Shown here piece by piece: positions 1 to 3,999 of a stretch of DNA of 8,463 nt; the stretch's first letter is position 1, and each line of letters opens with the position of its first letter. The position numbers were made by a program, and so were the translations under genes. The notes under the pieces were generated by a model. It had not been told where the DNA came from and did not search any database. It saw nothing but the letters and a program-made list of their open reading frames with translations. Origin of the DNA: Actinomycetes bacterium. GTDB taxonomy: Bacteria; Actinomycetota; Actinomycetes; Actinomycetales; Cellulomonadaceae. Location: assembly GCA_023460255.1 (NCBI GenBank), contig JAEWQZ010000117.1, forward strand, positions 1 to 8,463. Reading direction: 5' to 3'.

Positions 1-106
1 GGCCGAGCGCCTGTGCCACGACGACGCCGTCGTCGGGCCCGATCCAGCGCTCCCAGCCGGGCCGGCCGGCGAGCCAGGCCGCGACACGTGCGGCGGGGCC
101 GGGCAT
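1..106 (-). CDS. Unidentified protein downstream of arsR, 5' part only
   Basis: This open frame starts with ATG one base after the arsR stop (TGA-C-ATG) and leaves the window after 35 codons. The visible residues include VAAWLAGRPGWERWIG and then PDDGVVVAQALG, so the start is rich in tryptophan and alanine and then becomes hydrophobic. I do not recognise the family. The one-base spacing makes translational coupling to arsR very likely, and the gene is probably derepressed together with it. Genes in this position often encode arsenic or metal resistance functions (efflux pump, reductase, acetyltransferase), but the fragment is too short to choose among them. No strong Shine-Dalgarno sequence is visible, which fits coupling. 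Confidence 0.6.
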   Translation of the reverse strand, partial: MPGPAARVAAWLAGRPGWERWIGPDDGVVVAQALG

Positions 107-107
107 G

Positions 108-542
108 TCAGCCCGCCGAGCCGCTGCCGTCGGCGAGCAGGCGCGCCACCTCGTCGAGCGCGCCCGGGACCAGCGCGAAGTACGCCCACACGCCCCGCTT
201 CTCGCGGCGGACCAGGCCGGCGTCGACGAGCGTCTTGAGGTGGTGCGAGACGGTCGGCTGCGAGAGGCCGAGGGGCGCGGTGAGGTCGCAGACGCAGGCC
301 TCGCCGCCCTCGCTCGCCGCGAGCATCGACACGATGCGCAGCCGCGCCGGGTCGGCGATGGCCTTGAGCACCCCGGCGAGCCCGACGGCCTCCTCGGCGC
401 CGAGCGGGGCGCGGGTGAGCGGCGCGCAGCACGCGACGGCCGCGGGCGTGCCGGCGTGCCGGCCGGGTGGCGTGTCGAGCGGCTGGTCGAGCGGCTGGTC
501 GAGCAGGGGGAGAGCCCGTCGCGCGGCGGTCGAGGGTGCCAT
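108..542 (-). CDS. arsR: ArsR/SmtB-family metalloid-responsive repressor
   Basis: The 144-residue protein is a winged-helix repressor of the ArsR/SmtB family, which releases operator DNA on binding As(III) or a related thiophilic metal. The core runs from about residue 52 to 130. It contains KAIADPARLRIVSML (60-74), the recognition-helix region GLSQPTVSHHLKTLVDAGLV (92-111), and a wing with RREKRGVWAYF. Two cysteine sets are present. A vicinal Cys38-Cys39 lies 25 residues before the ADP motif, resembling the N-terminal site known from Corynebacterium glutamicum ArsR. Cys83-Val-Cys85-Asp-Leu matches the classical CVCDL site of plasmid-type ArsR. The ATG at 542 is preceded by GGGAG nine bases upstream. 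Residues 11-23 contain LDQPLDQPLD, from a 12-bp DNA repeat. The gene lies divergent to a Cys-rich small ORF and is probably autoregulated through the shared operator. Confidence 0.92.
   Translation of the reverse strand: MAPSTAARRALPLLDQPLDQPLDTPPGRHAGTPAAVACCAPLTRAPLGAEEAVGLAGVLKAIADPARLRIVSMLAASEGGEACVCDLTAPLGLSQPTVSHHLKTLVDAGLVRREKRGVWAYFALVPGALDEVARLLADGSGSAG
474..505 (-). repeat. 12-bp tandem repeat inside arsR N-terminus
   Basis: On the plus strand the unit GTCGAGCGGCTG occurs at 474-485 and 486-497, with a third partial copy at 498-505. On the coding strand it gives the repeated LDQP near residues 14-23 of ArsR. This N-terminal stretch lies ahead of the conserved domain and probably varies in length between strains. 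The repeat is in frame, so changes in copy number would not break the gene. Confidence 0.8.
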
Positions 543-560
543 ATGTCCAGTCTCCCAGAG

Positions 561-589
561 ATATTGACAAGTGTCGATGTCATCGCCAA
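561..589 (-). promoter_or_regulatory. Candidate promoter of arsR
   Basis: Reading the minus strand, TTGGCG (plus 584-589) and CAATAT (plus 561-566) are separated by 17 bases and lie 18 bases or more upstream of the arsR ATG, leaving room for the GGGAG ribosome binding site. This stretch is clearly less GC-rich than its surroundings, as expected for a promoter. The -10 element overlaps the -35 of the divergent promoter, so RNA polymerase could probably not occupy both at once. It is predicted from sequence only. Confidence 0.5.
563..578. promoter_or_regulatory. Candidate ArsR operator, 7-2-7 imperfect palindrome
   Basis: ATTGACA-AG-TGTCGAT is an inverted repeat with six of seven positions matching. 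Its size and centre resemble ArsR/SmtB operators, which are imperfect palindromes of this kind placed over the promoter. It covers the -10 of the arsR promoter and the -35 of the divergent promoter, so one bound dimer could repress both transcripts. Confidence 0.5.
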
Positions 590-593
590 GGAT
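564..593 (+). promoter_or_regulatory. Candidate promoter of the Cys-rich small gene
   Basis: A perfect consensus -35 TTGACA (564-569) is followed after 18 bases by AAGGAT (588-593), a weak -10 that keeps the A at position 2 and the final T. Transcription would begin near 600 and give a leader of roughly 30 bases ending in the AAGGAG ribosome binding site of the gene at 630. A good -35 with a poor -10 inside an operator region is consistent with a regulated promoter. The start point has not been shown. Confidence 0.45.
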
Positions 594-605
594 CGGGACA
601 TCGAC
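573..605. promoter_or_regulatory. 9-bp perfect inverted repeat between divergent genes
   Basis: GTCGATGTC (573-581) and its exact reverse complement GACATCGAC (597-605) are separated by 15 bases, so the arm centres lie 24 bp apart, a little over two helical turns. The arms flank the -10 region of the plus-strand promoter and lie inside and upstream of the minus-strand promoter. This is a good candidate for a second ArsR site or a site for two cooperating dimers. The left arm overlaps the 563-578 palindrome. Confidence 0.5.
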
Positions 606-629
606 CACTATCGATCTAAGGAGCTCGCC

Positions 630-731
630 GTGACCGATCCGACCATCCTGACCCCCGCCGACGTCGCCGCCTCCGCGGACGTCTCCTGCTGCACGGACGC
701 CGCCTGCTGCACGGACGCCGCCTGCTGCTGA
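630..731 (+). CDS. 33-residue protein with three vicinal cysteine pairs
   Basis: A GTG start follows a near-perfect ribosome binding site, AAGGAG at 618-623, with six bases between. The frame stops at TGA 729-731. The first 19 residues are acidic and alanine-rich with no cysteine. The rest is CCTDAACCTDAACC, giving Cys pairs at 20-21, 26-27 and 32-33, the last pair being the C terminus. Vicinal cysteine pairs bind As(III) in the metallochaperone ArsD and occur in CgArsR. With the arsR gene divergent across a shared operator, a small arsenic- or metal-binding or carrier peptide is the leading reading. The alternative is a cysteine-sensing leader peptide, since actinobacteria use poly-Cys short ORFs as attenuators and strong hairpins begin eight bases after the stop. 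No family is recognised, and either function is inference. Confidence 0.72.
   Translation: MTDPTILTPADVAASADVSCCTDAACCTDAACC
687..728 (+). repeat. 18-bp tandem repeat encoding the Cys-pair units
   Basis: The unit TGCTGCACGGACGCCGCC occurs at 687-704 and 705-722, followed by the first six bases again at 723-728. Each unit encodes Cys-Cys-Thr-Asp-Ala-Ala. The two copies are identical at the DNA level, including third positions, which points to recent duplication by slippage or unequal exchange. The number of cysteine pairs may therefore differ between strains. Confidence 0.85.
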
Positions 732-738
732 CGGCCGG

Positions 739-826
739 GCCACGGTGCTTGTTGCTCGTGTGACAGGTGTGACGGGAGTGACGTCGCATCGTTCACATCC
801 GTCACTCCTGTAACAAGCACCGTGGC
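739..826. repeat. 88-bp inverted-repeat element with 9-bp-spaced GTGAC boxes
   Basis: The arms GCCACGGTGCTTGTT (739-753) and AACAAGCACCGTGGC (812-826) are perfect 15-bp reverse complements. Inside them, GTGAC starts at 760, 769 and 778, exactly nine bases apart. The mirror-oriented TTCAC, GTCAC and GTAAC start at 792, 801 and 810, also nine bases apart. GGAGTGACG (775-783) is also an exact reverse complement of CGTCACTCC (800-808). As RNA this would fold into a long stem starting eight bases after the Cys-rich ORF, so it may act as its terminator or attenuator. As DNA, three boxes in each direction look like an array of protein-binding sites. No flanking target duplication is obvious, so a transposed element is not supported. 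Confidence 0.7.
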
Positions 827-875
827 GTGCGCCCGCCACCGGGGGGCGCGGCCGCGCGTGCGCCCGCCACCGGGG
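825..875. repeat. 20-bp direct repeat
   Basis: GCGTGCGCCCGCCACCGGGG is present at 825-844 and again at 856-875, with 31 bases between the starts of the copies. The first copy overlaps the last two bases of the inverted-repeat element. No function is recognised. It may reflect local duplication in GC-rich DNA. Confidence 0.75.
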
Positions 876-936
876 CGCGCGCGGTGCGGCGTCCAGGCCG
901 TGTGCGGCACCGGGGCCCAGGGCCCCGTCGACCGGG

Positions 937-1034
937 TTTGCACGGTCCGGGTCGCGTTGACGACGCACCCGGACCGTGTCCCCTGAGGTCCGGGGGCTCC
1001 GCTGCTCCGGACGGGTGAGGGGGCACCGTGCAAA
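937..1034. promoter_or_regulatory. Competing hairpins, attenuator-like arrangement
   Basis: CACGGTCCGGGT (941-952) is exactly complementary to ACCCGGACCGTG (967-978), and the stem continues with GCGT (954-957) and ACGC (963-966). The overlapping segment TTTGCACGGT (937-946) is also exactly complementary to ACCGTGCAAA (1025-1034). The two pairings share bases 941-946 and cannot form at the same time. Such alternatives are typical of attenuators, but transcription through this region has not been shown, and chance pairing in GC-rich DNA is possible. Confidence 0.4.
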
Positions 1035-1051
1035 AGGGCCTTGGTCCCAGG

Positions 1052-1083
1052 TTGACCCGCCTCGCCCCGTCAATACTGCTGGC
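1052..1083 (+). promoter_or_regulatory. Candidate promoter for a leaderless transcript
   Basis: AATACT (1072-1077) lies six bases before the ATG at 1084, the spacing expected when transcription starts at the A of the start codon. No Shine-Dalgarno sequence precedes this ATG. TTGACC at 1052-1057 resembles a -35 element, but the 14-base spacer is short, so the -35 assignment is weak. Confidence 0.4.
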
Positions 1084-1791
1084 ATGGGTGAACACCAGCT
1101 CCGTGTGATGCGCGTCCTCGCGTGCGGCAGCCGCATGCAGATCCTCCAGCTCCTCCAGGAGCGGCAGCGTTCGATGCCCGTCGACGAGGTCGCCGTCGGC
1201 GTCGGGCTGCACGTCAACACCACCCGTGAGCACCTTGACCGCCTCGTGGCGAGCGGCTTCGTCGAGCGCGAGGTCGAGCACCGCACGACGCGCGGCCGCC
1301 CCCGGATGCTCTACCGCTCGATCGACTCGGCCGCCGTCGCCGCCATCGACTCCAAGGCGCGCGCGCACCTGGTCTCCCTGCTGCTCGAGGGCTACGGCCA
1401 GCCGATGGACTCGCCCGCGGCCGCTGCCGAGATGGCCGGCGTCGCGTGGGCGGCCGAGCTCGGCTGCCCCGGCTCGTCGGCGACGGGTGACGCGGAGCAC
1501 GACTACACCGAGCAGCTGGACGCCCTCCTCCGGCACCTCGAGGAGCTCGGCTTCGAGCCCGAGCGCATCGACGGCGACGTCGAGCTCGCCCTGCACCACT
1601 GCCCGTTCGCGGACATCTCGAGCGAGCGGCGCGGCGTCATCTGCGGGGCGCACCTCGGGCTCGCCCGCGGCATCCTCGAGCGGCACCAGGGCCCGCTGAC
1701 CGTGGAGGGCCTCGTGCCCCGCGGCCAGGGCAACCGCTGCCTGCTTCGCCTGTCCGGCGTCCCGGCCGAGCGGGAGCTCGTCGACGCCTGA
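1084..1791 (+). CDS. Winged-helix regulator with C-terminal Cys triad (COG2345/SufR-like)
   Basis: The 235-residue protein starts with a winged-helix domain (about 5-85), including RVMRVLACGSRMQILQLL, the helix-turn-helix GLHVNTTREHLDRLVASGFV (41-60), and a wing with TTRGRPRMLYRS. A central helical segment, about 90-165, probably dimerises. The C-terminal part carries Cys173 (in HHCPF), Cys187 (in ICGAHLGL) and Cys219 (in RCLLRL). This layout resembles the SufR branch of COG2345, where three conserved cysteines bind an iron-sulfur cluster that senses Fe-S or redox status. No suf gene is visible here, so the target is unknown. The ATG has no ribosome binding site and sits six bases after a -10-like AATACT, so the mRNA is probably leaderless. 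A DUF488 gene follows after 96 bases. Family assignment is fairly secure; Fe-S binding is inference. Confidence 0.8.
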   Translation: MGEHQLRVMRVLACGSRMQILQLLQERQRSMPVDEVAVGVGLHVNTTREHLDRLVASGFVEREVEHRTTRGRPRMLYRSIDSAAVAAIDSKARAHLVSLLLEGYGQPMDSPAAAAEMAGVAWAAELGCPGSSATGDAEHDYTEQLDALLRHLEELGFEPERIDGDVELALHHCPFADISSERRGVICGAHLGLARGILERHQGPLTVEGLVPRGQGNRCLLRLSGVPAERELVDA

Positions 1792-1844
1792 GCCGCCCCG
1801 GCCCGGCGCGCGGGAGCGTGACGTCGGGGCCGGGTCGTCAGCGC

Positions 1845-1875
1845 CCCCGGTGTCGACAGCGTCGTCGCACCGGGG
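1845..1875. terminator. Intergenic hairpin between regulator and DUF488 gene
   Basis: CCCCGGTG (1845-1852) pairs perfectly with CACCGGGG (1868-1875). A second short stem, CGAC (1854-1857) with GTCG (1861-1864), lies inside the loop. It is about 50 bases after the regulator stop and 12 bases before the next ATG. It could end the regulator transcript or lie in the promoter of the following gene. There is no T-rich tail. Confidence 0.4.
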
Positions 1876-1887
1876 CACCCTGGACGG

Positions 1888-2460
1888 ATGCCCGGCGCCG
1901 CCCCTGCTCTGCACACCCTCGGCCACGGCACGGCGTCGGCCGCCGAGCTGACCGCCCTGCTCCGTGGCGCGGGGGTGACCGGCGTGGTCGACATCCGTCG
2001 CTTCCCGGGCAGTCGCCGGCACCCCCACCACGCCTCCGACGCGCTCGCCGCCCGGCTGCCCGACGAGGGGATCGCCTACCGGTGGGAGCCGCGCCTGGGC
2101 GGTCGTCGGCGCCTGCCCGCCGCCAGTCTCGGCCCCGACGGCCCCGACGGTCGCGACGCCTGGTGGCAGGTCGCCGCGTTCCGGGCGTACGCGGCGCACA
2201 CCCGCACGCCGGAGTTCGCGGCGGCGCTCGACGACCTCGTGGCGGAGGCCACGGCCCGCCCCACGGCCGTGCTGTGCAGCGAGTCCCTGTGGTGGCGATG
2301 CCACCGGCGGCTCGTCGCGGACGCCGTCGTCCTGCTGCGGGGCCTGCCGGTCCGGCATCTCGCGCACGACGGGCGGGTGACGGCGCACGAGCCCTCCGCC
2401 GGTGCGCGCGTCGCGCCCGACGGACTGGAGTACCCCGCGGCCACCACCCCCGGCGACTGA
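1888..2460 (+). CDS. DUF488 family protein
   Basis: The 190-residue protein has the ordered DUF488 motifs: TLGHG (10-14), VVDIRRFPGSRRHP (33-46), GIAYRWEPRLGGRR (61-74), and CSESLWWRCHRRLVAD (130-145), with the conserved Cys130, Glu132, Cys138 and His139. Length is normal for the family. The biochemical role is not established; the Cys/Glu/CHR arrangement suggests a metal- or nucleic-acid-related active site. Residues 82-90 come from a GGCCCCGAC-type 9-bp triple repeat (GPD-GPD-GRD), an insertion between the LGG and W motifs. The ATG at 1888 gives full-length alignment with the TLGH start; no clear Shine-Dalgarno is seen. The gene converges with the DUF6328 gene, whose stop codon lies only seven bases away. 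Confidence 0.88.
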   Translation: MPGAAPALHTLGHGTASAAELTALLRGAGVTGVVDIRRFPGSRRHPHHASDALAARLPDEGIAYRWEPRLGGRRRLPAASLGPDGPDGRDAWWQVAAFRAYAAHTRTPEFAAALDDLVAEATARPTAVLCSESLWWRCHRRLVADAVVLLRGLPVRHLAHDGRVTAHEPSAGARVAPDGLEYPAATTPGD

Positions 2461-2467
2461 GCCGGCG

Positions 2468-2995
2468 TCAGGTGTGCGGCCCGGGCTGTGGCGACCGTTC
2501 CGCCGCGACCCGCCGGCTGCTCCTGGCCAGCCAGACCGGCAGGACGAACCACGCGGCGGCGATGAACCCGAGCAGGCTTCCCGAGACGATGAGGGCGACC
2601 GCCCGCGTCGCCACGACGTCGAAGACGAGCAGCACCACCCCGGAGACCACCAGGGCCAGGAAGACGAGCCCGACCCGCAGGAAGCGGTCCGCCTCCGTGA
2701 CGAGCGCCGACTTCGCCCGCCGCCGGAACAGCATCCGGTGCAGGCTCACGGGCGCCACCATCAGCCCGGTCGTGACGGCAGCCATGACGACCAGCACGAG
2801 GTAGATCGTGCGTTGGGTGTCGGTCAGGTCGGCGAAGCGCTGCTGGAACGGGACGGTCAGCAGGAAGCCCGTGAGGATCTGGATGCCGGTCTGGGTGACC
2901 CGCAGCTCCTGGAGGATCTCGTTCCAGTTCCGGTCGAGGCGCTCCGTCGGTGTCTCGTGGCGGTCGTCGGCGAGGGGCGAGGCGTCCCGGTTCAT
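2468..2995 (-). CDS. DUF6328 family integral membrane protein
   Basis: The 175-residue protein matches my recollection of the DUF6328 family. After a hydrophilic N-terminus comes the signature ETPTERLDRNWNEILQELRV (14-33), then TQTGIQILTGFLLTVPFQQRF. Hydrophobic segments at about 36-50, 64-84, 107-127 and 133-156 predict four membrane helices, with a basic loop MLFRRRAKSA (88-97) between helices 2 and 3 and a basic C-terminal tail. Some database entries for such proteins carry the label sodium:proton antiporter, but no transport motif supports this and the role is unknown. The ATG at 2995 keeps the whole signature. No good ribosome binding site is visible. It lies 66 bases downstream of the NYN gene on the same strand and may share its transcript. 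Confidence 0.8.
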   Translation of the reverse strand: MNRDASPLADDRHETPTERLDRNWNEILQELRVTQTGIQILTGFLLTVPFQQRFADLTDTQRTIYLVLVVMAAVTTGLMVAPVSLHRMLFRRRAKSALVTEADRFLRVGLVFLALVVSGVVLLVFDVVATRAVALIVSGSLLGFIAAAWFVLPVWLARSSRRVAAERSPQPGPHT

Positions 2996-3016
2996 GGCGA
3001 CATCGTCGGGCTCACG

Positions 3017-3052
3017 GCGCCGGGGCGCCAGCGGGTGCTGCGCCGGGGCGCC
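3017..3052. repeat. 13-bp direct repeat of a near-palindrome
   Basis: GCGCCGGGGCGCC occurs at 3017-3029 and 3040-3052, with 23 bases between the starts of the copies. Each copy is itself nearly self-complementary, so the pair can form either two small hairpins or one longer stem. It fills the gap between the NYN and DUF6328 genes and could act as a weak terminator or processing site there. Confidence 0.55.
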
Positions 3053-3061
3053 GGCCCGACG

Positions 3062-3667
3062 TCAGAGGAACGCGGCCGGGTCGAACTCCGCCAGCGGGAT
3101 GATCCGCAGGCGGGGCAGGACGACGGTGAAGGCACGCGCGTCGTGCTCGAGGTCGAAGAGCGCCAGCCCGGAGTCCGCCAGGTGCGCGAGCGCCGTGGAG
3201 GTGAACTCGCGGAACGCGAGGACGCCGACGTTGCGTGCCGGGGTGAGCAGCTCGGTGACCTGGGGGGCGAAGTCGCCGTCGTGGCTGGCCAGCAGGACGT
3301 CCCCGGGCCGGTCGCGCAACGCCGCGAGGGTGCGCTGGATGCCGATGTCGACGACCTTCTCCGTCGGTGCGCCCGCGAGCGGCACGGGCCGGAAGCCGAT
3401 GGCCGTCAGGGCCTGGACGAACGCCATCGGCAGGGTTCCGCTGGAGGCGTCGAGGAAGAACAGGCCGACGACGTCGTCGCCACCCCACGCGGTCCGGGCG
3501 AACTCCAGCACCCGCTCCCAGCGCGGGCGCTGGTCCGGCGCGGGCCGGGTGCCCAGGATCGAGCCGCCGAGCGTGGCGTCGATGTTCTCCCCGTCGACGA
3601 GCAGGTACGTGGTGCGCCGTCCGCTCGGCGTGTGCGCGGCGGGCGTCCCGGCCTCGGCGGTCGTCAT
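3062..3667 (-). CDS. NYN (PIN-like) domain protein, putative ribonuclease
   Basis: The 201-residue protein has a NYN domain of the PIN-like nuclease fold. The first strand ends in YLLVDGENID (21-30), giving Asp25, Glu27 and Asn28. VVGLFFLDAS (66-75) follows, then KVVDIGIQRTLAAL (104-117) with Asp107, and LLASHDGDFAPQVTELL (125-141) with Asp130 and Asp132. These acidic residues form the metal-binding site in PIN/NYN proteins, so RNA cleavage is a plausible activity. The domain ends near residue 175, and a hydrophobic tail of 25 residues follows. The frame stays open far upstream, but conserved sequence begins just after residue 18, and the ATG at 3667 sits six bases after TACGCT, a -10-like element, so a leaderless start is favoured. 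Substrate and partners are unknown. Confidence 0.85.
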   Translation of the reverse strand: MTTAEAGTPAAHTPSGRRTTYLLVDGENIDATLGGSILGTRPAPDQRPRWERVLEFARTAWGGDDVVGLFFLDASSGTLPMAFVQALTAIGFRPVPLAGAPTEKVVDIGIQRTLAALRDRPGDVLLASHDGDFAPQVTELLTPARNVGVLAFREFTSTALAHLADSGLALFDLEHDARAFTVVLPRLRIIPLAEFDPAAFL

Positions 3668-3673
3668 GGTCGC

Positions 3674-3679
3674 AGCGTA
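3674..3679 (-). promoter_or_regulatory. -10 element of leaderless NYN transcript
   Basis: On the minus strand TACGCT fits the actinobacterial TANNNT pattern and ends six bases before the ATG at 3667, the spacing expected for a leaderless mRNA. No convincing -35 hexamer is visible at 17-18 bases upstream. Confidence 0.45.
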
Positions 3680-3741
3680 GGCCCGGTGGGTCCTCGGGGT
3701 CCGCGTGCCGCGTCCCGACCGGCCCGTTCGTGACGCGTTGC

Positions 3742-3778
3742 CGACCGCCCGTCGACCGCCCGTCGACCGCCCGTCGAC
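3742..3778. repeat. 11-bp tandem repeat, 3.4 copies
   Basis: CGACCGCCCGT is repeated exactly at 3742-3752, 3753-3763 and 3764-3774, followed by CGAC. The 11-bp period is close to one helical turn, so any protein recognising the unit would bind on one face of the DNA. It could also be a simple slippage repeat. It lies upstream of the hairpin series. Confidence 0.8.
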
Positions 3779-3784
3779 ATGGTG

Positions 3785-3815
3785 CGCCCCCGCCCACGGA
3801 GCGTGAGCGGGGGCG
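3785..3815. terminator. Strong hairpin, 13 paired bases with triloop
   Basis: CGCCCCCGC (3785-3793) pairs with GCGGGGGCG (3807-3815). After one mismatch the stem continues with CACG (3795-3798) and CGTG (3802-3805) around a GAG loop. Stability should be very high. There is no T-run, and the hairpin lies between divergent genes, so if it is a terminator it would stop antisense or read-through transcription rather than end a known gene. Confidence 0.5.
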
Positions 3816-3827
3816 ATGCGGCGCCGT

Positions 3828-3892
3828 CTCCCCCGCACAGGGAGTGGCGGACACCATCGGCCGGAGCGGCCGGTCGTCGCTCTCGCGACGAC
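3828..3892. other. Series of three further hairpins
   Basis: CTCCC (3828-3832) pairs with GGGAG (3840-3844). CGGCCG (3858-3863) pairs with CGGCCG (3867-3872) around GAG. GTCGTCGC (3873-3880) pairs with GCGACGAC (3885-3892) around TCTC and is followed by TATTG. With the hairpin at 3785-3815 this makes four stems in about 108 bases, more than expected by chance even in GC-rich DNA. They could form a small structured RNA or a two-way transcription barrier. Confidence 0.45.
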
Positions 3893-3901
3893 TATTGACG
3901 T

Positions 3902-3999
3902 GTGACCGAACCGTAACCCGGTCTTGACCAACCTGCACCCGCGGAGTTGCGACCGGTCCGCGAAACGTTCGCGCGGCCGTCGGTTACGGGCGTGATAAC
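3902..3999. promoter_or_regulatory. GTnAC direct repeats and a central palindrome
   Basis: GTGAC-N6-GTAAC (3902-3917) has the 11-bp direct-repeat form typical of actinobacterial OmpR-type regulators such as GlnR, MtrA or PhoP. A second, weaker pair GTTAC-N6-GATAAC lies at 3983-3999. CCGTAACC (3911-3918) and GGTTACGG (3982-3989) are exact inverted copies. Between them CGCGAA-ACG-TTCGCG (3959-3973) is a perfect palindrome, reminiscent of a LacI-family operator. The known actinobacterial cellulase operator TGGGAGCGCTCCCA is not present. These are pattern-based candidates only. Confidence 0.4.

Larger units (their letters stand above)
732..1083. other. Non-coding stretch rich in inverted and direct repeats
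   Basis: No convincing gene lies between the stop of the small Cys-rich ORF and the start at 1084. The stretch contains the 88-base element at 739-826, a 20-bp direct repeat, the hairpin at 941-978 with a competing partner at 1025-1034, and GTCCGG (988-993) paired with CCGGAC (1007-1012). GGGGCCC-A-GGGCCCC-type symmetry occurs near 912-926. The density of structure suggests a long structured leader or 3' region of the small-gene transcript, a small RNA, or remnants of an insertion. Confidence 0.6.

Noticed and set aside
105..629. Upstream extension of the Cys-rich ORF to 105
   Set aside because: It is antisense to arsR; the GTG at 630 has AAGGAG six bases away.
739..826. Transposable element or MITE bounded by the 15-bp arms
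   Set aside because: No target-site duplication or transposase trace is visible; the arms are as easily explained by an RNA stem.
802..2388. Long open frame on the minus strand (528 codons) across the regulator and DUF488 genes
   Set aside because: It is antisense to two genes with clear domains, its translation is low-complexity, and it has no family features; long empty frames are expected in very GC-rich DNA.
2402..3733. 443-codon open frame on the plus strand opposite DUF6328 and NYN genes
   Set aside because: It is Arg/Asp/Gln-rich nonsense opposite two genes with recognisable motifs, and has no ribosome binding site.
3742..3778. CRISPR-like repeats
   Set aside because: The 11-bp units are contiguous with no spacers, so this is a tandem repeat.
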